A stretch of 50,030 nucleotides of DNA, taken from assembly GCA_002633005.1 (NCBI GenBank), contig NMRA01000446.1:125030-175059 (forward strand), in the 5' to 3' direction. Position 1 is the stretch's first letter. Every line of letters begins with the position of its first letter. The position numbers and the translations under genes are program-made. This document shows positions 38,301 through 46,849 of this stretch, one piece after another. The notes beneath the pieces were generated by a model. That model worked only from the letters and a program-made list of their open reading frames with translations. It ran no database searches and had not been told where the DNA came from. The DNA is from Phoronis australis (taxonomy: Eukaryota > Phoronida > Phoronidae).

Positions 38301-41300
38301 TACAATTCACAACACAAATCTTTATACCACAAGTTTTCAAGGTATCCCACAATTCATTGCACCTGATCCCAAATCAACAACTACAACAGGGCCTAATATT
38401 CTATGTTTAATTAGAGGCTTAAGTTATCAGCGGGTGCCAGGCAGGGAGATGTGTCACCATCACCAGAATCATCACGTTCCTCGTAAATCTAAGCTGCAAT
38501 CATTATAAGCTGTTACGGAATCACAAAAATAAAAAATTGGATTGTTGTCAAAGGGCATACAGTTACACAACTTATTAAACAAACAGCATTAGTAACATGA
38601 ACATAAAATTAACAATAGGTAGAGAGTTATTTGAAAACATTCAGTGAAAACCGACGGCCAATCAACAAACAGACTTGGTGCACACAACAACCTCGTTATA
38701 ATACAAAATGATAATATATTGGGTTAGGTTGGGTTCCGCAGTTCATCAAAAAGCTGCAAATTAGTCGATGTTTTGCAACATTGACTAACTTATAAAGCAG
38801 TTGAATATTGTTTTTAATTTCAAATTTATCAGATTACTTAATTTGAAGATAGCTAGATTTTGTGATGAGCCTTTGTTACTGAAGTGATAGTACTAATAAT
38901 AACCTGAGGTGTAAAATTTCCCAATGACAACATTACGTACTAAAATTGTTTATTAACTAACTTTTTCCTTATTTCATAGCACACGCATGAGGCATCAAAA
39001 CTCAAGTATAGACACTAACTTAATTCCATGTATAAATGTGCAAATTCTTGTCTTAGATTATTCACATCAACTTTTAAATAACTTTTTCACAAGCTCAGTA
39101 CCATTCAGTGAAATGAAGCAAGGCAATCATGATCATGAAATTGGGGAGACTTCGAGAAGACAAAGGGCACACTCTTAGTAGACTATGTTTGAGTTGACTG
39201 AAACAGCTCAAAAACTAAGCGGGTGACCCCATTTTTCCTTTGTTCAAAACTATGGTTAGTGAGTGACCCCGTATTTCCTTAGTTCAAAACGAAGTAAGTC
39301 ATCCCGTTTTTCCTTATTTCATAAAAAGGGACATCATAATTAAACACTTCATATAAAAATGAAGTGTACCTGCTACAAAAAACAACAAGTAATAAACCCT
39401 AAACTTCAATATAGTGTAATTCTATGAAATATGTTTACCAAGACATTGGGAAATACAATTAAAACTTAAAAACTGACATCTCCCAACAGTATGTTTCTAG
39501 GTAGGGTTAAAACAGTTTAGACATTATTATAAGGGAGGTACTTTACTGTGTGTGGGGTGGTACACAAGGGAGGTACTTTATTGTGTGTGGGGTGGTACAC
39601 AAGGGAGGTACTTTATTGTGTGTGGGGTGGTACACAAGGGAGGTACTTTACTGTGTGTGGGGTGGTACACAAGGGAGGTACTTTATTGTGCGTGGGGTGG
39701 TACCAAACGGGAGGTACTTTATTGTGTGTGGGGAGGTACCAAATGGGAGATAATTTACTGTGTGCGGTGTATTACCAAATGGGAGGTACTTTACTTTGTG
39801 TGGGGTGGTACCAAACAGGAGAAACTTCAGTGTGTGGGGAGGTACCCAAGGGAGGTACTTTACTATGTGTGGGGTGGTATCAAACAGGAAGTGCTTTACT
39901 GTGTGTGGGGTGGTACCTAAAGGAGGTATTCTACTACATGTGAGTGGTACCCAAAGGAGATCACATGAGAGGCGATATCCAAAGGAAATAGGACATGTTG
40001 GATAGTATGCAAAGGAGGTATTTTACAACGTGTGGGGTGGAACCCAATGGAAGTAGTTTACTATCAGTTTGAAGATTTTCAGGTCAAATCTCCGAAAGAG
40101 TGCTCAACATAACTTTAACATAACAAGTAAACTGAGCAGCAGAAGGGTCAAAAGAAACAGCGACTCAACGCTGAAAACGTGACATTGACTCAAGACCTCT
40201 ACAACATGCATGTGCTCGTTAGTGGTCAGCTGGGCAGGACACTGCGACACACATGATAATTACCCTCGCTGACCAACGACTTGACATCGATAGAGGCCCT
40301 ACGCGCTAACGTACGCACTTCGTCTGTGTACGTTCGCACCACAAGCTCTGCGATGGATCAAAACAGTCATGCTGTTAAATGTCAGAACCCTGGCCATGCA
40401 CTGCCAGGCAATGCACGTTATGTGAATCTCTAGCCAACCAGCAACCTGCTTTCTGACTGTATTTAAATCCAGCCAATAACAGAGCTTGTTTTAAACAAAC
40501 CATGACCAGGAAAAGTTGAGCTATTTATAAACAGACTATGACAGCAGTCTAACTACCTTGCGAATAAATGGCTTTCTATCGCGTTTCAAATTACGCACCA
40601 CAAAAACTAGAAATCAGTAATGTGCAAAATGCATTTACAACATAATTTCACCTGATTTCCGCCAAGTGCATGGTGTAACACGAGTTTTTGTCAGGATTTA
40701 GCTAAAATTGAAACTGTTTTTAGGCGGAAATAAAAGGTAATTCAGTCTGACTCTGTTTTGTTTGTGAAATTTGATAAAATTTCAACGTTGTCCAGTATAT
40801 TTTGAAAAATGTTGTATGTTAGTTTTCAAAAAAGTTGACAAATATTGTCAACACTCATCGAATTTATGGGTAAAATCGAGAGCAAAATCAGGTGAAAAAA
40901 CAAAAAACATATTACCGTATTTGCCCTAATAAGTGCTGAGGGCACTTAGAAAAATTCTCTTCAGGAAGGGGGGCCCTTATTATAGCCCAAAAGTGGTTGA
41001 AACCCTGTCTCCGAAACAGGTGAAATCGTAAGCTATAATTCATTAAATTTACACTCTGTAACCTATGACAGAGTTTCTACAAAATTGCAGTGCATCACTA
41101 TCAAACTTTGTTGTTAAATTACAAGCACTTTTCAGAAAATCCCAGATTGAAAACTCGCTGACTGATGTGTCGCTGCCTGGCAATCGCCAATAGGTCAACT
41201 TGAATTCTTGAGTAATAAATATAGTAATTTTAACTCAACAAATTACCTGAAGTCCTCCTTAAGTTTTCAAAATAGCTTCCCTAAGATTTTAAGTTCCTTT

Positions 41301-44300
41301 AGAGTCGGGATTAACAGCATATTAAGTCCAAATCTGCGCTAGATAGTACTCCGCAACACAAGAAAAATCTTTGGACGAACACACATTGTTGTCACGGGAT
41401 GTTTGTTTTGAAGTTCGTCTGTGTATTGTGTGAGTGAGCGAGCACGTGCATGTCATCAGATTTCATTTGCCAGAGTAAACGCGATGCAACGATCTAGGTG
41501 TGCATTGTAACTAAAGAAATGAACTCAAGCAGTAAAACAGAACGTGGGTCATTTTGACTTTAAAAACACCAATTACGATTAATTTAATAATTCCCCCTTA
41601 AAATTTTTTTACGGTATTATAAAATTTTGAAAATAAGTGCCAGTATTTATTTCCTGCTGATGCTATGCTACCCATTTCATGAATAGATAGTTCCTGAAGA
41701 CTAATCTTCGATGACAGATTCTTGAATATAGCGCGCAATTCCTAGCCACGTGCTTTTAACTGAACAAAGGTCAAGTTTTTATTAATCTTCAATCCGGGGT
41801 AATCACGTGTACAAAGAGATTTGGATTCCTGTTGAGGGAGAATATCTGTACGGAAAAGATACAATACAATCCCTTTGACAAGTACACAGCATCTGTTCTG
41901 AAAGGCCAGACCATAATAGGACATGTCCCTCGCAAGATCTGCAAAACTTTTATGTTCTTTTTGAAGCACCTCGTAAGTTTGAATTGTATAGTCATGGTTA
42001 AATACCGACATAGCCGCAAGGATCGTGGTCTCCAAATTCCGAGCACAATGATTTTTTCAGGACTTTCGGATCTTACTGATAAAGTGAAGATGTTACTGTA
42101 GAATTTTTGAACTGCAGGTAAGGCATTTTTCGCATACGCATGACGTTCATGGACTGGGCACTTATTTTAGTCTGAAAAATGTGTGGGGCGCTTATAGGGC
42201 ATGGGCCCCTATTAGGGCGAATACGGTATGTAAAACAGTCGTAATCTTTTGCTTCATAATTTTGCTAAGAACTTGGTACCTTTTTTAAAACTACTGAACA
42301 TTACGGTTTATGGACAAACAGCACAGTCATGTGGGATCCAATCTTCAGGCATGGTATAGAGCGATGCAAGAACCGTACGTATCTTCTTACATTCAATGTG
42401 ACACACTTTCCATTGACTGAATGCCAGCAGTAATTAGAAAGAACTTACCGTCTACACTTTCTCGAGTATATTTTTCAAGAGCTTGCGATGAGATTTCCCC
42501 TGACTTTACAGAGACGATGTGTTGAAGTTTTCTGAAAGACCAGTCATAGCTAATTACAGCGGGGTGGTTGCACCAACTACAGCACACCTAAGTCACCCCC
42601 ACTTTTCCTTGCCCTGTACTTTCTAGTTATACAAATCTGTCTATACAGAATTGTACGGTGAAGTTGTTTTCATTGTTTCGTCTTTTCTAAGTTTTGGCAA
42701 AAATCAGAAGATAATAACCAACATTGAGCTGGTTGAAAAACTTAGGTCCCTAAATTTCAAAAATTGTCAGAGAGAACTTTTAACTGATTCATCTTTTAAA
42801 GCTGCCAGAAGTTTCAACAAGCTGATAGTTCATTACAATCCAGGATTCCTTCAGACGAGATGTAATGCACGTCTCCTAAAAATGTTAAACCAAGTCAACA
42901 AAACACACAACAATTTGGTGGCACTTGCTGGACTGAAAAGGAATCTTGGAAGCTGGTAAGAACCAGCCTTGAATTAACTTTTGATTTAAGACTAATCAGC
43001 ACCATGGACAGACCTATGTACCACCAGTTGGAGTACTCTGAACACCAGATTTGCAGATTTTTCAGTAAAGTCGCAGATTTTTGCGTACAGACCAAATTTA
43101 TCCTAAAATATAGGGGAGGAGGTGTTGAATTTTTCGCAGTGGACCTTTCACTACAAAAATGACGGGCCAGCTCTGAGTTAGAACTTTTGCCAAATTCTTG
43201 TCTTTTTAGTGTACTTTTGTCTCATTTCCTCTCGGACTTTTGGTTTCTCTCAGGACCTTTTAGCCCACTTTGCCAAATGGGGGACTCGTTCAAGCCCCCC
43301 ACTGGGTACGCGCATGGGTACATCTCCTACTTACTTGCCTCTGAAACAGTTTCTAAAATACACGTAGTGAACTGATCACGAATTTTCAGAATAATTTAAG
43401 TTCTGAGGGACAATGAGCTTAGTGAAAAGATCTTGTTAATCAATAGAAAAAGTCCTTACTGAACTTAGTTATGTTAATACATGCCTAATGCACACCTCAT
43501 TTCTTAACACGAAAACATCATCTGCAAAAATGTTGATGAATCTGCACTAGACAATGTTTTGCACCAGACAATATTTTCTTAACCATTCACTAAAGTTTTG
43601 AATAATTTTTCATTGCAAGTGTCTGTGAACACGGACCATCGTACTGCATGCGAAAAGACCTCGAGGCCTGAGGCTCGACTGTGGCTCGAGTATTATCGTC
43701 AGCTCAACATGCTACGGAGTCAAGGCAGTCATCATGTCCGCAAAAAAACAACACCCTATACAACTTGCAGTATAAATTCCACGCTCTCTTGAATAAGACA
43801 TTGTCATTGTTTGAAATAACATAGCAAAAACAGATTTTCCCTAATGCTTCTTTCAGAAGCTTCTTTCTTTACAGCTTATATCACGCTTTGCCATTTTGTC
43901 AATAGTACGTACTTAGCCGTAAATAGCCGGAATTAGACAAAGTAAGCAATCCACAAATCACAGAAGTTGTTGCTTATAGGTTAGGACTGTGACACACATA
44001 CTGACAGAAGAGGCCTCACAATTCGCCAATTATCAGGCCTTTTCGAGAATGAAACGAAGCAAGTTTTCTGAGTTTGTAGCTCAATTTTTTGGCTAAAATA
44101 ATGATTTTACAATATTTTTTTTAATTTCTAACTTTAAAATCTTCTTCCTGGTCCATTTCAACTATAAATCCGCGTATTTATTGAGAAACAAGCAAATTAA
44201 TCATCTCTTTTGAATTTGCTGAATTTGCGTATTTTTGCCTGGCCCTGTGTGCTTGCGTACTGGAGGCGTGATTGCCATACGAATCCGCAGTTTTTGCGTA

Positions 44301-46615
44301 CGGTACACAGGTCTGCATGGAACTAAGAATCAGCTGGTTTATTACACAGGGGGTTAAGTGGTTTATTTGGTTTGAGATGAACCGACAGTTCACGTTACAG
44401 TGTGAGATCAAGGTCAATAAAGTGACTTTACATGGTGGCCGGGGCCATTTTACGCACTGAGTTTCATTCAATAATTCAATAACAAATTATCAGTTCATTC
44501 CAAACCAACAAATCGCATTTAATCTGAATAAAGAACAAGGCAAAACACATTTTATACAGTAAATACTAAGTGACCCAAGTCGAAAGTTAGCTTAATGGCA
44601 CACAGTGGCTTCCTGTCCCAAAAAGACACGTACCCTTTGCTACCTTCAACAGGGGCTAGCTGTGTGTGATGACAGGTTGTCTCCCCTGATTTCTTTTTCA
44701 CATTGCATGAGCCTTCCCACTTCTGAAATGAAAATTTGATCTCTACTACATGTTGTTGGACCATTCACCAGATGAACCAATAATTGTTCAAATATATACA
44801 AGGTGTCACGAATAGCGCCAAGATCCTAATGCAACCTAACCAAAGTTGCATTAAATGAGCACCACACAGCCCACAACCTTGTGATTAAAATTATCAACCT
44901 GTGCTAGTATACCAAAGTGATGCATGACATGAATCCTATGGTGACACCTCATCATTCGACATTGGTTAATTCGACCGGTTTGCATACCTCAAAATCTGCC
45001 ACCGTGATCAGAGACACCGTGCAGTTGTAGTTAATTCGCTAATAAGTAAAACAGAGTCCAAAGTGAAGATCATTCGAAACGCAACTGACAGAATACAACG
45101 AGGAATCGGAGGGAAGACTAACAGATGCATCACTCAAATACTAAATGTCCAAACATACTGGCGAATATATTGCCTCAGGCTACTGATGTTATCTTTCTCT
45201 ATATAAACAAACCCATCATAAACACACTTGGGATGACAATAGTATTTTTTAAATTTTAATTTTGAAAGTTTTTGAAATAGCATAATTATTTGAATAGTAT
45301 GTGTACAGTACATGTGGTTACTTAATAGGTTTTTGAATTTTGAAAATCAAACAAGAAACGTTACATGTTGTATAATGTTGCCTTATGTTCTTCAATAATT
45401 ATGCTTGCTGCGCAATATAATTGGATCAATTACCAAAACCAACAGGCAGCAATTGAATTTTGAGGTATGCCAAGTGTCATCATACAATTCTTGGCATGAA
45501 GTTTTTAACCATGATGTCCCAGTTTGTATTTTAGAGACTCATTACACATGCTGTAATCTGTTAGTAACCTGTGACATCATCAGACAAAACGATATCAACT
45601 GTTTCAACAACCATACCTTCCCCTTCTTGAGTTGGGCATAAATATTGTCGTCCGAGACATGCTTGTCCGACTTTGAGAATTCCCGGCTGTCTCTACCAAC
45701 GACGTCCTCACTGAGGAAGCCTGTCAACCTCTCAAAGGCAGGATTGACATACTGGAAATGTTGATCGTTTATTCACTTGACTGTCTATGCCTAACAAATG
45801 CCTGCATCAGGAATGTCTTAACAAATCCATCAATACTATCCTGCTAAGTATTGTCGAGCAGTTATCAAAAATTTGACAGATCTTAATTCAGAATTTTATC
45901 TGATTAGAATGAAATTTGACGTATAACGAGCAGGAAGTCAAAATTCAATAAACAATAAGAATATTTCATATTATTTACTAATAGGTATTCTAATATTTCA
46001 CTAATGTCCAACAACAAGAATTGCCAAATTTGATCGTTTTTGTCAAATGCTTCAAACGCTTTTGTTAAAGGCCACAAATTCTCAAAACTAGATGCTAAGT
46101 TGTGCTATAGAGTGTAAAAATGATAGGCATTTATTTGCTGCTACTAATTGTTTAGGAAAAAAATGTCTACCAATTAGCATCCTAAATTTATGACATTTTG
46201 CCATAGTTTTGTCCATTTTGCCATAGTTTTGTCAAACATAAAAACAGCAAAAGAAATCAATAGAGCGTGCTGGTAGTCAATATCAATGCACAACTGAAGC
46301 TTTTGTTGCATTTTTTTTTACTGAAAAGTGATACTGACAATGCTGGGCTCTCTTTGTATCAGCTACATAAACCTGTCAACAGGAGAACCAATGAAAACTG
46401 AGTACAGTATCCATCATAGCATGGCAAACCAACAGCTCTCTGAATACCTGTAATTTGTGATCACGTGACATGATCTCGACAGCGTCACCAACATGGTCCA
46501 TGGCAGCAAACAAAGCTTCCGATGCCCGCAGCTTAGTGTTTAATCGAACCTCGTTTCGTTCCAGTAACAGAAGTTCGTTCAAACATGAACCCATATTGTG
46601 GTTTTCATACAATCT
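17202..46615 (-). CDS. PDE8: High-affinity cAMP-specific 3',5'-cyclic phosphodiesterase, PDE8 family; 14 exons resolved, REC-like N-terminus absent
   Basis: Exons from 5' to 3' on the - strand: 46615-46448, 45751-45617, 44722-44634, 42531-42449, 35383-35310, 33287-33123, 26308-26257, 23834-23699, 23369-23040, 22654-22568, 21410-21275, 19079-18903, 18641-18512, 17308-17202. They sum to 1869 nt and splice in phase into 622 residues plus a stop. Order: REC-region tail (1-30), PAS (about 30-150), linker with [14 protein letters not shown] and the PDE8 signature [13 protein letters not shown] (about 208-222), catalytic HD domain (about 260-610). Visible catalytic residues: YHNSTH (general acid H345, metal ligand H349), HD at 385-386, D519 in KCADISNP, and purine-clamp Q571 and F574 in PKSQTSF. 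Family role: cytosolic hydrolysis of low-level cAMP to AMP; the PAS and REC modules are regulatory. The vertebrate protein is about 830 residues, so roughly 200 N-terminal residues are missing. Confidence 0.95.
17517..17690. repeat. Dispersed repeat, copy 2 (pair with 10349-10515)
   Basis: Same order of conserved blocks as the first copy, including TTTCAAAAGGT and CCAAACCCAAAATGCAA. It lies in PDE8 intron 13, just upstream of the last exon. Confidence 0.55.
18512..18641 (-). CDS. PDE8: PDE8 exon 13 (purine-clamp glutamine)
   Basis: Acceptor GATTTCAG|ACC, donor GGGACT|GTAAGT. Encodes [18 protein letters not shown] and [14 protein letters not shown], with the invariant Gln that binds the nucleotide base. 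The exon ends one base into a Leu codon. Confidence 0.93.
18903..19079 (-). CDS. PDE8: PDE8 exon 12 (metal-ligand Asp)
   Basis: Acceptor TCACCAG|GGG, donor CAACAG|GTGCGA, both phase 0. Begins with a variable Ser-rich loop ([17 protein letters not shown]) and continues [20 protein letters not shown], which holds the second-site metal ligand Asp, to EEYFQQ. Confidence 0.93.
19144..19698. mobile_element. MITE with 38-bp terminal inverted repeats
   Basis: The left arm starts GGTTCCCTGCGTGCCGCTAG; the right arm ends GCAGCATGCAGGAAACC. The 38-bp arms are near-perfect complements. The 555-bp interior has further subterminal inverted blocks (AGCAACGCTTCATGCAAAC against GTTGCATGAGTCAATG). No coding capacity. 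It begins only 64 bp upstream of the exon 12 acceptor. No clear target duplication. Confidence 0.85.
19843..19998. repeat. Short dispersed element with G-rich palindrome
   Basis: Runs from GTGGCATATTTAGGGG through GGGGCCATGGCCCC to CTGGCCCCCCTAACTC and CTGGATCCGCC. The two C/G runs are inverted with respect to each other. It resembles the common invertebrate repeats that start GGCATATTTAGGGGG and end GGATCCGCC; that likeness is recalled, not searched. Confidence 0.5.
20121..20165. repeat. Solo end of the 145-bp-array element
   Basis: TTGAAATGCGCCCGCAACTG then a GTATACGGTATCCTTCTAGG-type string matches the left edge of the array at 28093 (TTTGAAATGCGCCCACAAAG) and the right edge of the array at 12030 in inverse orientation. 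It is not followed by monomers here. Confidence 0.45.
21275..21410 (-). CDS. PDE8: PDE8 exon 11
   Basis: Acceptor TTCACCTAG|G, donor GGCGAG|GTGTGT. Encodes [20 protein letters not shown] and KHFEHLSKF, the conserved PDE helix, then a variable basic loop ([14 protein letters not shown]). Confidence 0.92.
22348..22374 (+). repeat. CTG microsatellite
   Basis: Seven perfect CTG units followed by TTG CTG. Intronic (CAG on the PDE8 strand, PDE8 intron 10). Confidence 0.9.
22568..22654 (-). CDS. PDE8: PDE8 exon 10
   Basis: Acceptor ATTTCTAG|A, donor AGCAG|GTTAGT. Encodes [19 protein letters not shown] and RVNIFKNLS, the segment after the metal site. Split codons at both ends agree with exons 9 and 11. 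Confidence 0.93.
22986..23020 (+). promoter_or_regulatory. Nuclear-receptor half-site cluster: DR5-DR5-DR1
   Basis: TGGTCA, then three AGGTCA half-sites at spacings of 5 (CATAA), 5 (CATAA) and 1 (A), all in one direction. DR5 and DR1 are the classical RAR/RXR and RXR/HNF4 spacings. It lies in PDE8 intron 9, 19 bp past the exon 9 donor. The two CATAA spacers show it grew by an 11-bp duplication, so it may be simple tandem repeat rather than selected sites. Confidence 0.4.
23040..23369 (-). CDS. PDE8: PDE8 exon 9 (HD metal-binding core)
   Basis: Acceptor GATTTTGCAG|A, donor GATGT|GTACGT. A 110-codon exon encoding [19 protein letters not shown], then [19 protein letters not shown] and [18 protein letters not shown], that is the general-acid His, the first metal-ligand His and the HD pair, ending at LATLYNDV. 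It is the most conserved exon of the gene. Confidence 0.96.
23699..23834 (-). CDS. PDE8: PDE8 exon 8 (start of catalytic domain)
   Basis: Acceptor TGTCTTCTAG|CA, donor ATAAAAG|GTTTGC. Encodes [18 protein letters not shown], then [20 protein letters not shown], matching the EYWDFDIFELE start of the PDE8 catalytic domain. The split Arg codon (AG plus A) joins to exon 9. Confidence 0.9.
24193..25617. mobile_element. TIR element, CCGTA family, copy B (carries open HIRAN-like frame)
   Basis: Left end TACTGTACTCTTCCAGGTTA (then CCGCCC) and right end, as reverse complement, TACCGTACTCGTCCGGGTTA are inverted repeats. TA flanks both ends. A CCATGCTTGGCTTACC block near the left end recurs at about 25535. 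The ACCGCCC subterminal block is shared with copy A. It lies in PDE8 intron 7. No transposase seen. Confidence 0.8.
24472..24714 (-). CDS. Small HIRAN-like open frame inside TIR element copy B
   Basis: An 80-residue frame from ATG to stop. Core: [30 protein letters not shown] and [14 protein letters not shown]. The pattern I/VGHVP, hydrophobic helix, GG-x-V/I-x-C, then GLEIxV is the one I associate with HIRAN-like proteins common in invertebrate genomes; HIRAN in HLTF/Rad5 binds DNA 3' ends. The upstream part of the domain (the ...W.P..GE... segment) is not obvious, so this may be a 5'-truncated remnant that happens to stay open. The same unit occurs in copies A and C. Family assignment is from memory and moderate. 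Confidence 0.45.
   Translation of the reverse strand: MARICLYSKQCVQNNVGRVSKIVGHVPAVVLVFFFYFIAQGGDVWCYCLGKVGHGLEILVKYRCVGSSTAMKYIRQVLSQ
26257..26308 (-). CDS. PDE8: PDE8 exon 7 (52-nt linker microexon)
   Basis: Acceptor GTTCCGCAG|GGT, donor AGCAAG|GTGAGT. Encodes [17 protein letters not shown] and one base of an Ala codon, matching the position of the DGLRRLSGNEYV segment in vertebrate PDE8. RRRQSF is a basophilic-kinase-like site (R-R-x-S). It is required to keep frame between exons 6 and 8. Confidence 0.85.
28093..29560 (+). repeat. Array of 145-bp monomers with CTCF-like core, orientation 2
   Basis: Starts TTTGAAATGCGCCCACAAAG. The core occurs at 28164 (CCACTAGATGGCGC), 28300 (CCACTAGGAGGCGA), 28651 (TCACTAGGAGGCGC), 28805 (CCACTAGGTGGTGT), 28948 (CCACTAGGGGTCAC), 29088 (CCACTAGGAGGCGC), 29243 (CCACTAGGTGGTAC) and 29382 (CCACCAGGGGACAC). 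Spacing is 136-155 bp apart from one 351-bp gap. The monomers are inverted homologues of 10718-12060 (shared GCCAAAAAACAGACTCGAA and TGCCAATTTCCAC blocks). It lies in PDE8 intron 6. Small open frames here are chance. Confidence 0.8.
29561..31379. other. PDE8 intron 6 interior; nothing assigned
   Basis: No exon-like segment, inverted repeat or tandem repeat was recognised. A 64-codon open frame (30747-30941) has no family likeness. Confidence 0.35.
31380..32104. mobile_element. MITE with TIR CATAGAC(C/T)CTATTCACGC
   Basis: The left end CATAGACCCTATTCACGCC and the right end (reverse complement CATAGACTCTATTCACGCG) are inverted. The match continues inward through CGAGGCTC(G/A)CT(A/G)CGAT, so the arms are about 75 bp. 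The interior is non-coding, with a G9 run near 31717 and one N at 31749. PDE8 intron 6. Confidence 0.75.
33123..33287 (-). CDS. PDE8: PDE8 exon 6 (PDE8 linker signature)
   Basis: Acceptor TTGTTTTCAG|ATA, donor GATGTCT|GTGAGT, phase 0 at both ends. Encodes [35 protein letters not shown] and DLVGGLMS. These are diagnostic of PDE8 rather than PDE4 or PDE7. Confidence 0.95.
34133..34960. repeat. 445-bp near-identical tandem segment duplication
   Basis: The block from AATAATGCTGCTAGCTGTGT through TTAAACATAAGGTTTAGCCT occurs at 34133-34514 and again at 34578-34960, almost base for base. About 60 bp of other sequence separates them and begins at an N (34514). It is either a very recent duplication or an assembly artefact. 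Both copies keep the same 57-codon open frame on the - strand. PDE8 intron 5. Confidence 0.85.
34310..35225. repeat. 39-bp minisatellite
   Basis: The unit GCCTGTCTATGGACATTGGT, then GCATTAAACATAAGGTCTA, repeats with variants and shortened units throughout. Because 39 is divisible by three, the - strand shows a 13-residue peptide repeat ([13 protein letters not shown]-like). No splice or family evidence makes that a protein. Confidence 0.85.
35310..35383 (-). CDS. PDE8: PDE8 exon 5
   Basis: Acceptor GTTTTAG|GT, donor ACGAAG|GTAAAT. Encodes [24 protein letters not shown] as a continuous segment, matching the RRHSSMARIHSMTIEAPITK region. RRES matches the R-R-x-S site phosphorylated by basophilic kinases in this part of vertebrate PDE8 (recalled). 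Confidence 0.93.
35450..35878. repeat. Degenerate minisatellite, about 35-40 bp period
   Basis: Variants of CACAGTGTTGACATCACCA, then a TG(T/C)GAGCACA string, recur many times with erosion. The array is cut off by the left end of the 2-kb TIR element at 35879. Confidence 0.6.
35879..37890. mobile_element. 2.0-kb long-TIR element with GCCGACCGG-rich ends
   Basis: The left end ACAGCACACATCACGAATTT and the right end AAATTCGTGATGTGTGCTGT are exact inverses, and the match continues through GTCCGCCCGGTCGGAAATTG and GTCGAC. Inside each arm are clustered subterminal repeats of GTCGGCT / GCCGACC in both orientations. The AT-rich interior has only short open frames (for example 36461-36736) with no transposase motif. 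It is non-autonomous. The GC-rich arms contrast sharply with the surroundings. PDE8 intron 4. Confidence 0.88.
37891..39531. other. PDE8 intron 4 interior; nothing assigned
   Basis: AT-rich, with several 60-80-codon open frames lacking any conserved motif. A near-repeat GTGACCCC(A/G)T(A/T)TTTCCTT occurs three times around 39220-39320. Confidence 0.35.
39532..40060 (+). repeat. 35-bp G-rich minisatellite, about 15 copies
   Basis: Unit GGGAGGTACTTTACTGTGTG then TGGGGTGGTACACAA. The first five units (to about 39705) are almost identical and later ones diverge, so the left side was homogenised most recently. A 35-bp period shifts frame each unit, which yields overlapping long open frames in three frames (up to 131 codons). 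None is a gene. Confidence 0.92.
40913..42228. mobile_element. TIR element, CCGTATT family, copy C (carries HIRAN-like remnant)
   Basis: Left end TACCGTATTTGCCCTAATAA and right end, as reverse complement, TACCGTATTCGCCCTAATAG are inverted repeats; TA flanks both. Most of the interior is homologous to copy A in inverse orientation, including the GAAACCCTGTCTCCGAAACA block, the GTGAGCGAGC/CATGTCATCAGA block and the ATTCATGAA-TAGTTCC block. PDE8 intron 4. Confidence 0.85.
41797..42075 (+). pseudogene. HIRAN-like coding remnant in copy C
   Basis: One frame gives [20 protein letters not shown]. After a one-base shift near 41867 the next gives [20 protein letters not shown], then [20 protein letters not shown], and [12 protein letters not shown]. 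This order (W-x-P-x-x-GE, N/NP-x-D-x-x-A-V, GHVPRKI, C-x-V, GLxIP) matches a HIRAN-like domain family that I recall from cnidarian and other invertebrate predicted proteins. One frameshift; no ATG is obvious. Confidence 0.55.
42449..42531 (-). CDS. PDE8: PDE8 exon 4 (end of PAS domain)
   Basis: Acceptor GTCTTTCAG|A, donor GTAGACG|GTAAGT. Encodes [20 protein letters not shown] and [15 protein letters not shown] aligns with the last PAS strand KIRHYVSI of vertebrate PDE8. Split Gly codons at both ends join exons 3 and 5. Confidence 0.9.
43186..43316. repeat. Dispersed repeat with GCCCACTTTGCCAAATGGGG tail, copy 2
   Basis: Same series as 9848-10023: CTTTTTAGTG(T)-ACTTTTGTCTC, CTCGGACTTTTGGTTTCT, GCCCACTTTGCCAAATGGGG. 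PDE8 intron 3. Confidence 0.65.
44634..44722 (-). CDS. PDE8: PDE8 exon 3 (PAS domain, C-terminal half)
   Basis: Acceptor TCATTTCAG|AAG, donor GCAAAGG|GTACGT. Encodes [20 protein letters not shown] and QLAPVEGSK, matching EWQGIYYAKKKNGDNIQQNV... The KKSGE turn and following strand are typical PAS features. Confidence 0.92.
45617..45751 (-). CDS. PDE8: PDE8 exon 2 (PAS domain, central)
   Basis: Acceptor CATTTCCAG|TAT, donor GGGGAAG|GTATGG, phase 0 at both ends. Encodes [20 protein letters not shown] and [11 protein letters not shown]... The [11 protein letters not shown] string is a canonical PAS core motif. Confidence 0.94.
46194..46233. repeat. 20-bp tandem duplication
   Basis: CATTTTGCCATAGTTTTGTC occurs twice head to tail. 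PDE8 intron 1. Confidence 0.9.
46448..46615 (-). CDS. PDE8: PDE8 exon 1 of the resolved set (REC-region tail and PAS start)
   Basis: Acceptor TCTCTTCTAG|AGA, donor ATTACAG|GTATTC, phase 0. Encodes [40 protein letters not shown] and [16 protein letters not shown]. It matches YVENPNIMACYNELLQLEFG and then the first PAS helices of vertebrate PDE8. Because it starts with a clear acceptor, it is not the first exon. Confidence 0.93.
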
Positions 46616-46849
46616 CTAGAAGAGAAAAGAAATACAAGCAATCAAAATGAGGCGAAAGTTGATCAACTGAAGTGAAGCTGGTTTGTATAATAGTTACCTT
46701 AGTATTTTTGTCACGTGTCACGTGACAAACATACCTTGACTTACACATGGTTGTAAATTTAAATGTTCTACATTTCAAGACTGTGTTTTGTCTGAAATCT
46801 TTTGGTACATTCACACCAAAATCTAGCCTATCTACAATCAGCACTGCTG

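Noticed and set aside
39548-39943. 131-codon open frame and overlapping long frames on +
   Set aside because: All lie in the 35-bp minisatellite. A 35-bp period forces the same peptide through three frames, so openness reflects the repeat, not selection.
42651-42959. 102-codon open frame on + in PDE8 intron 3
   Set aside because: No ATG at a sensible position, no family likeness and no splice-supported partner.
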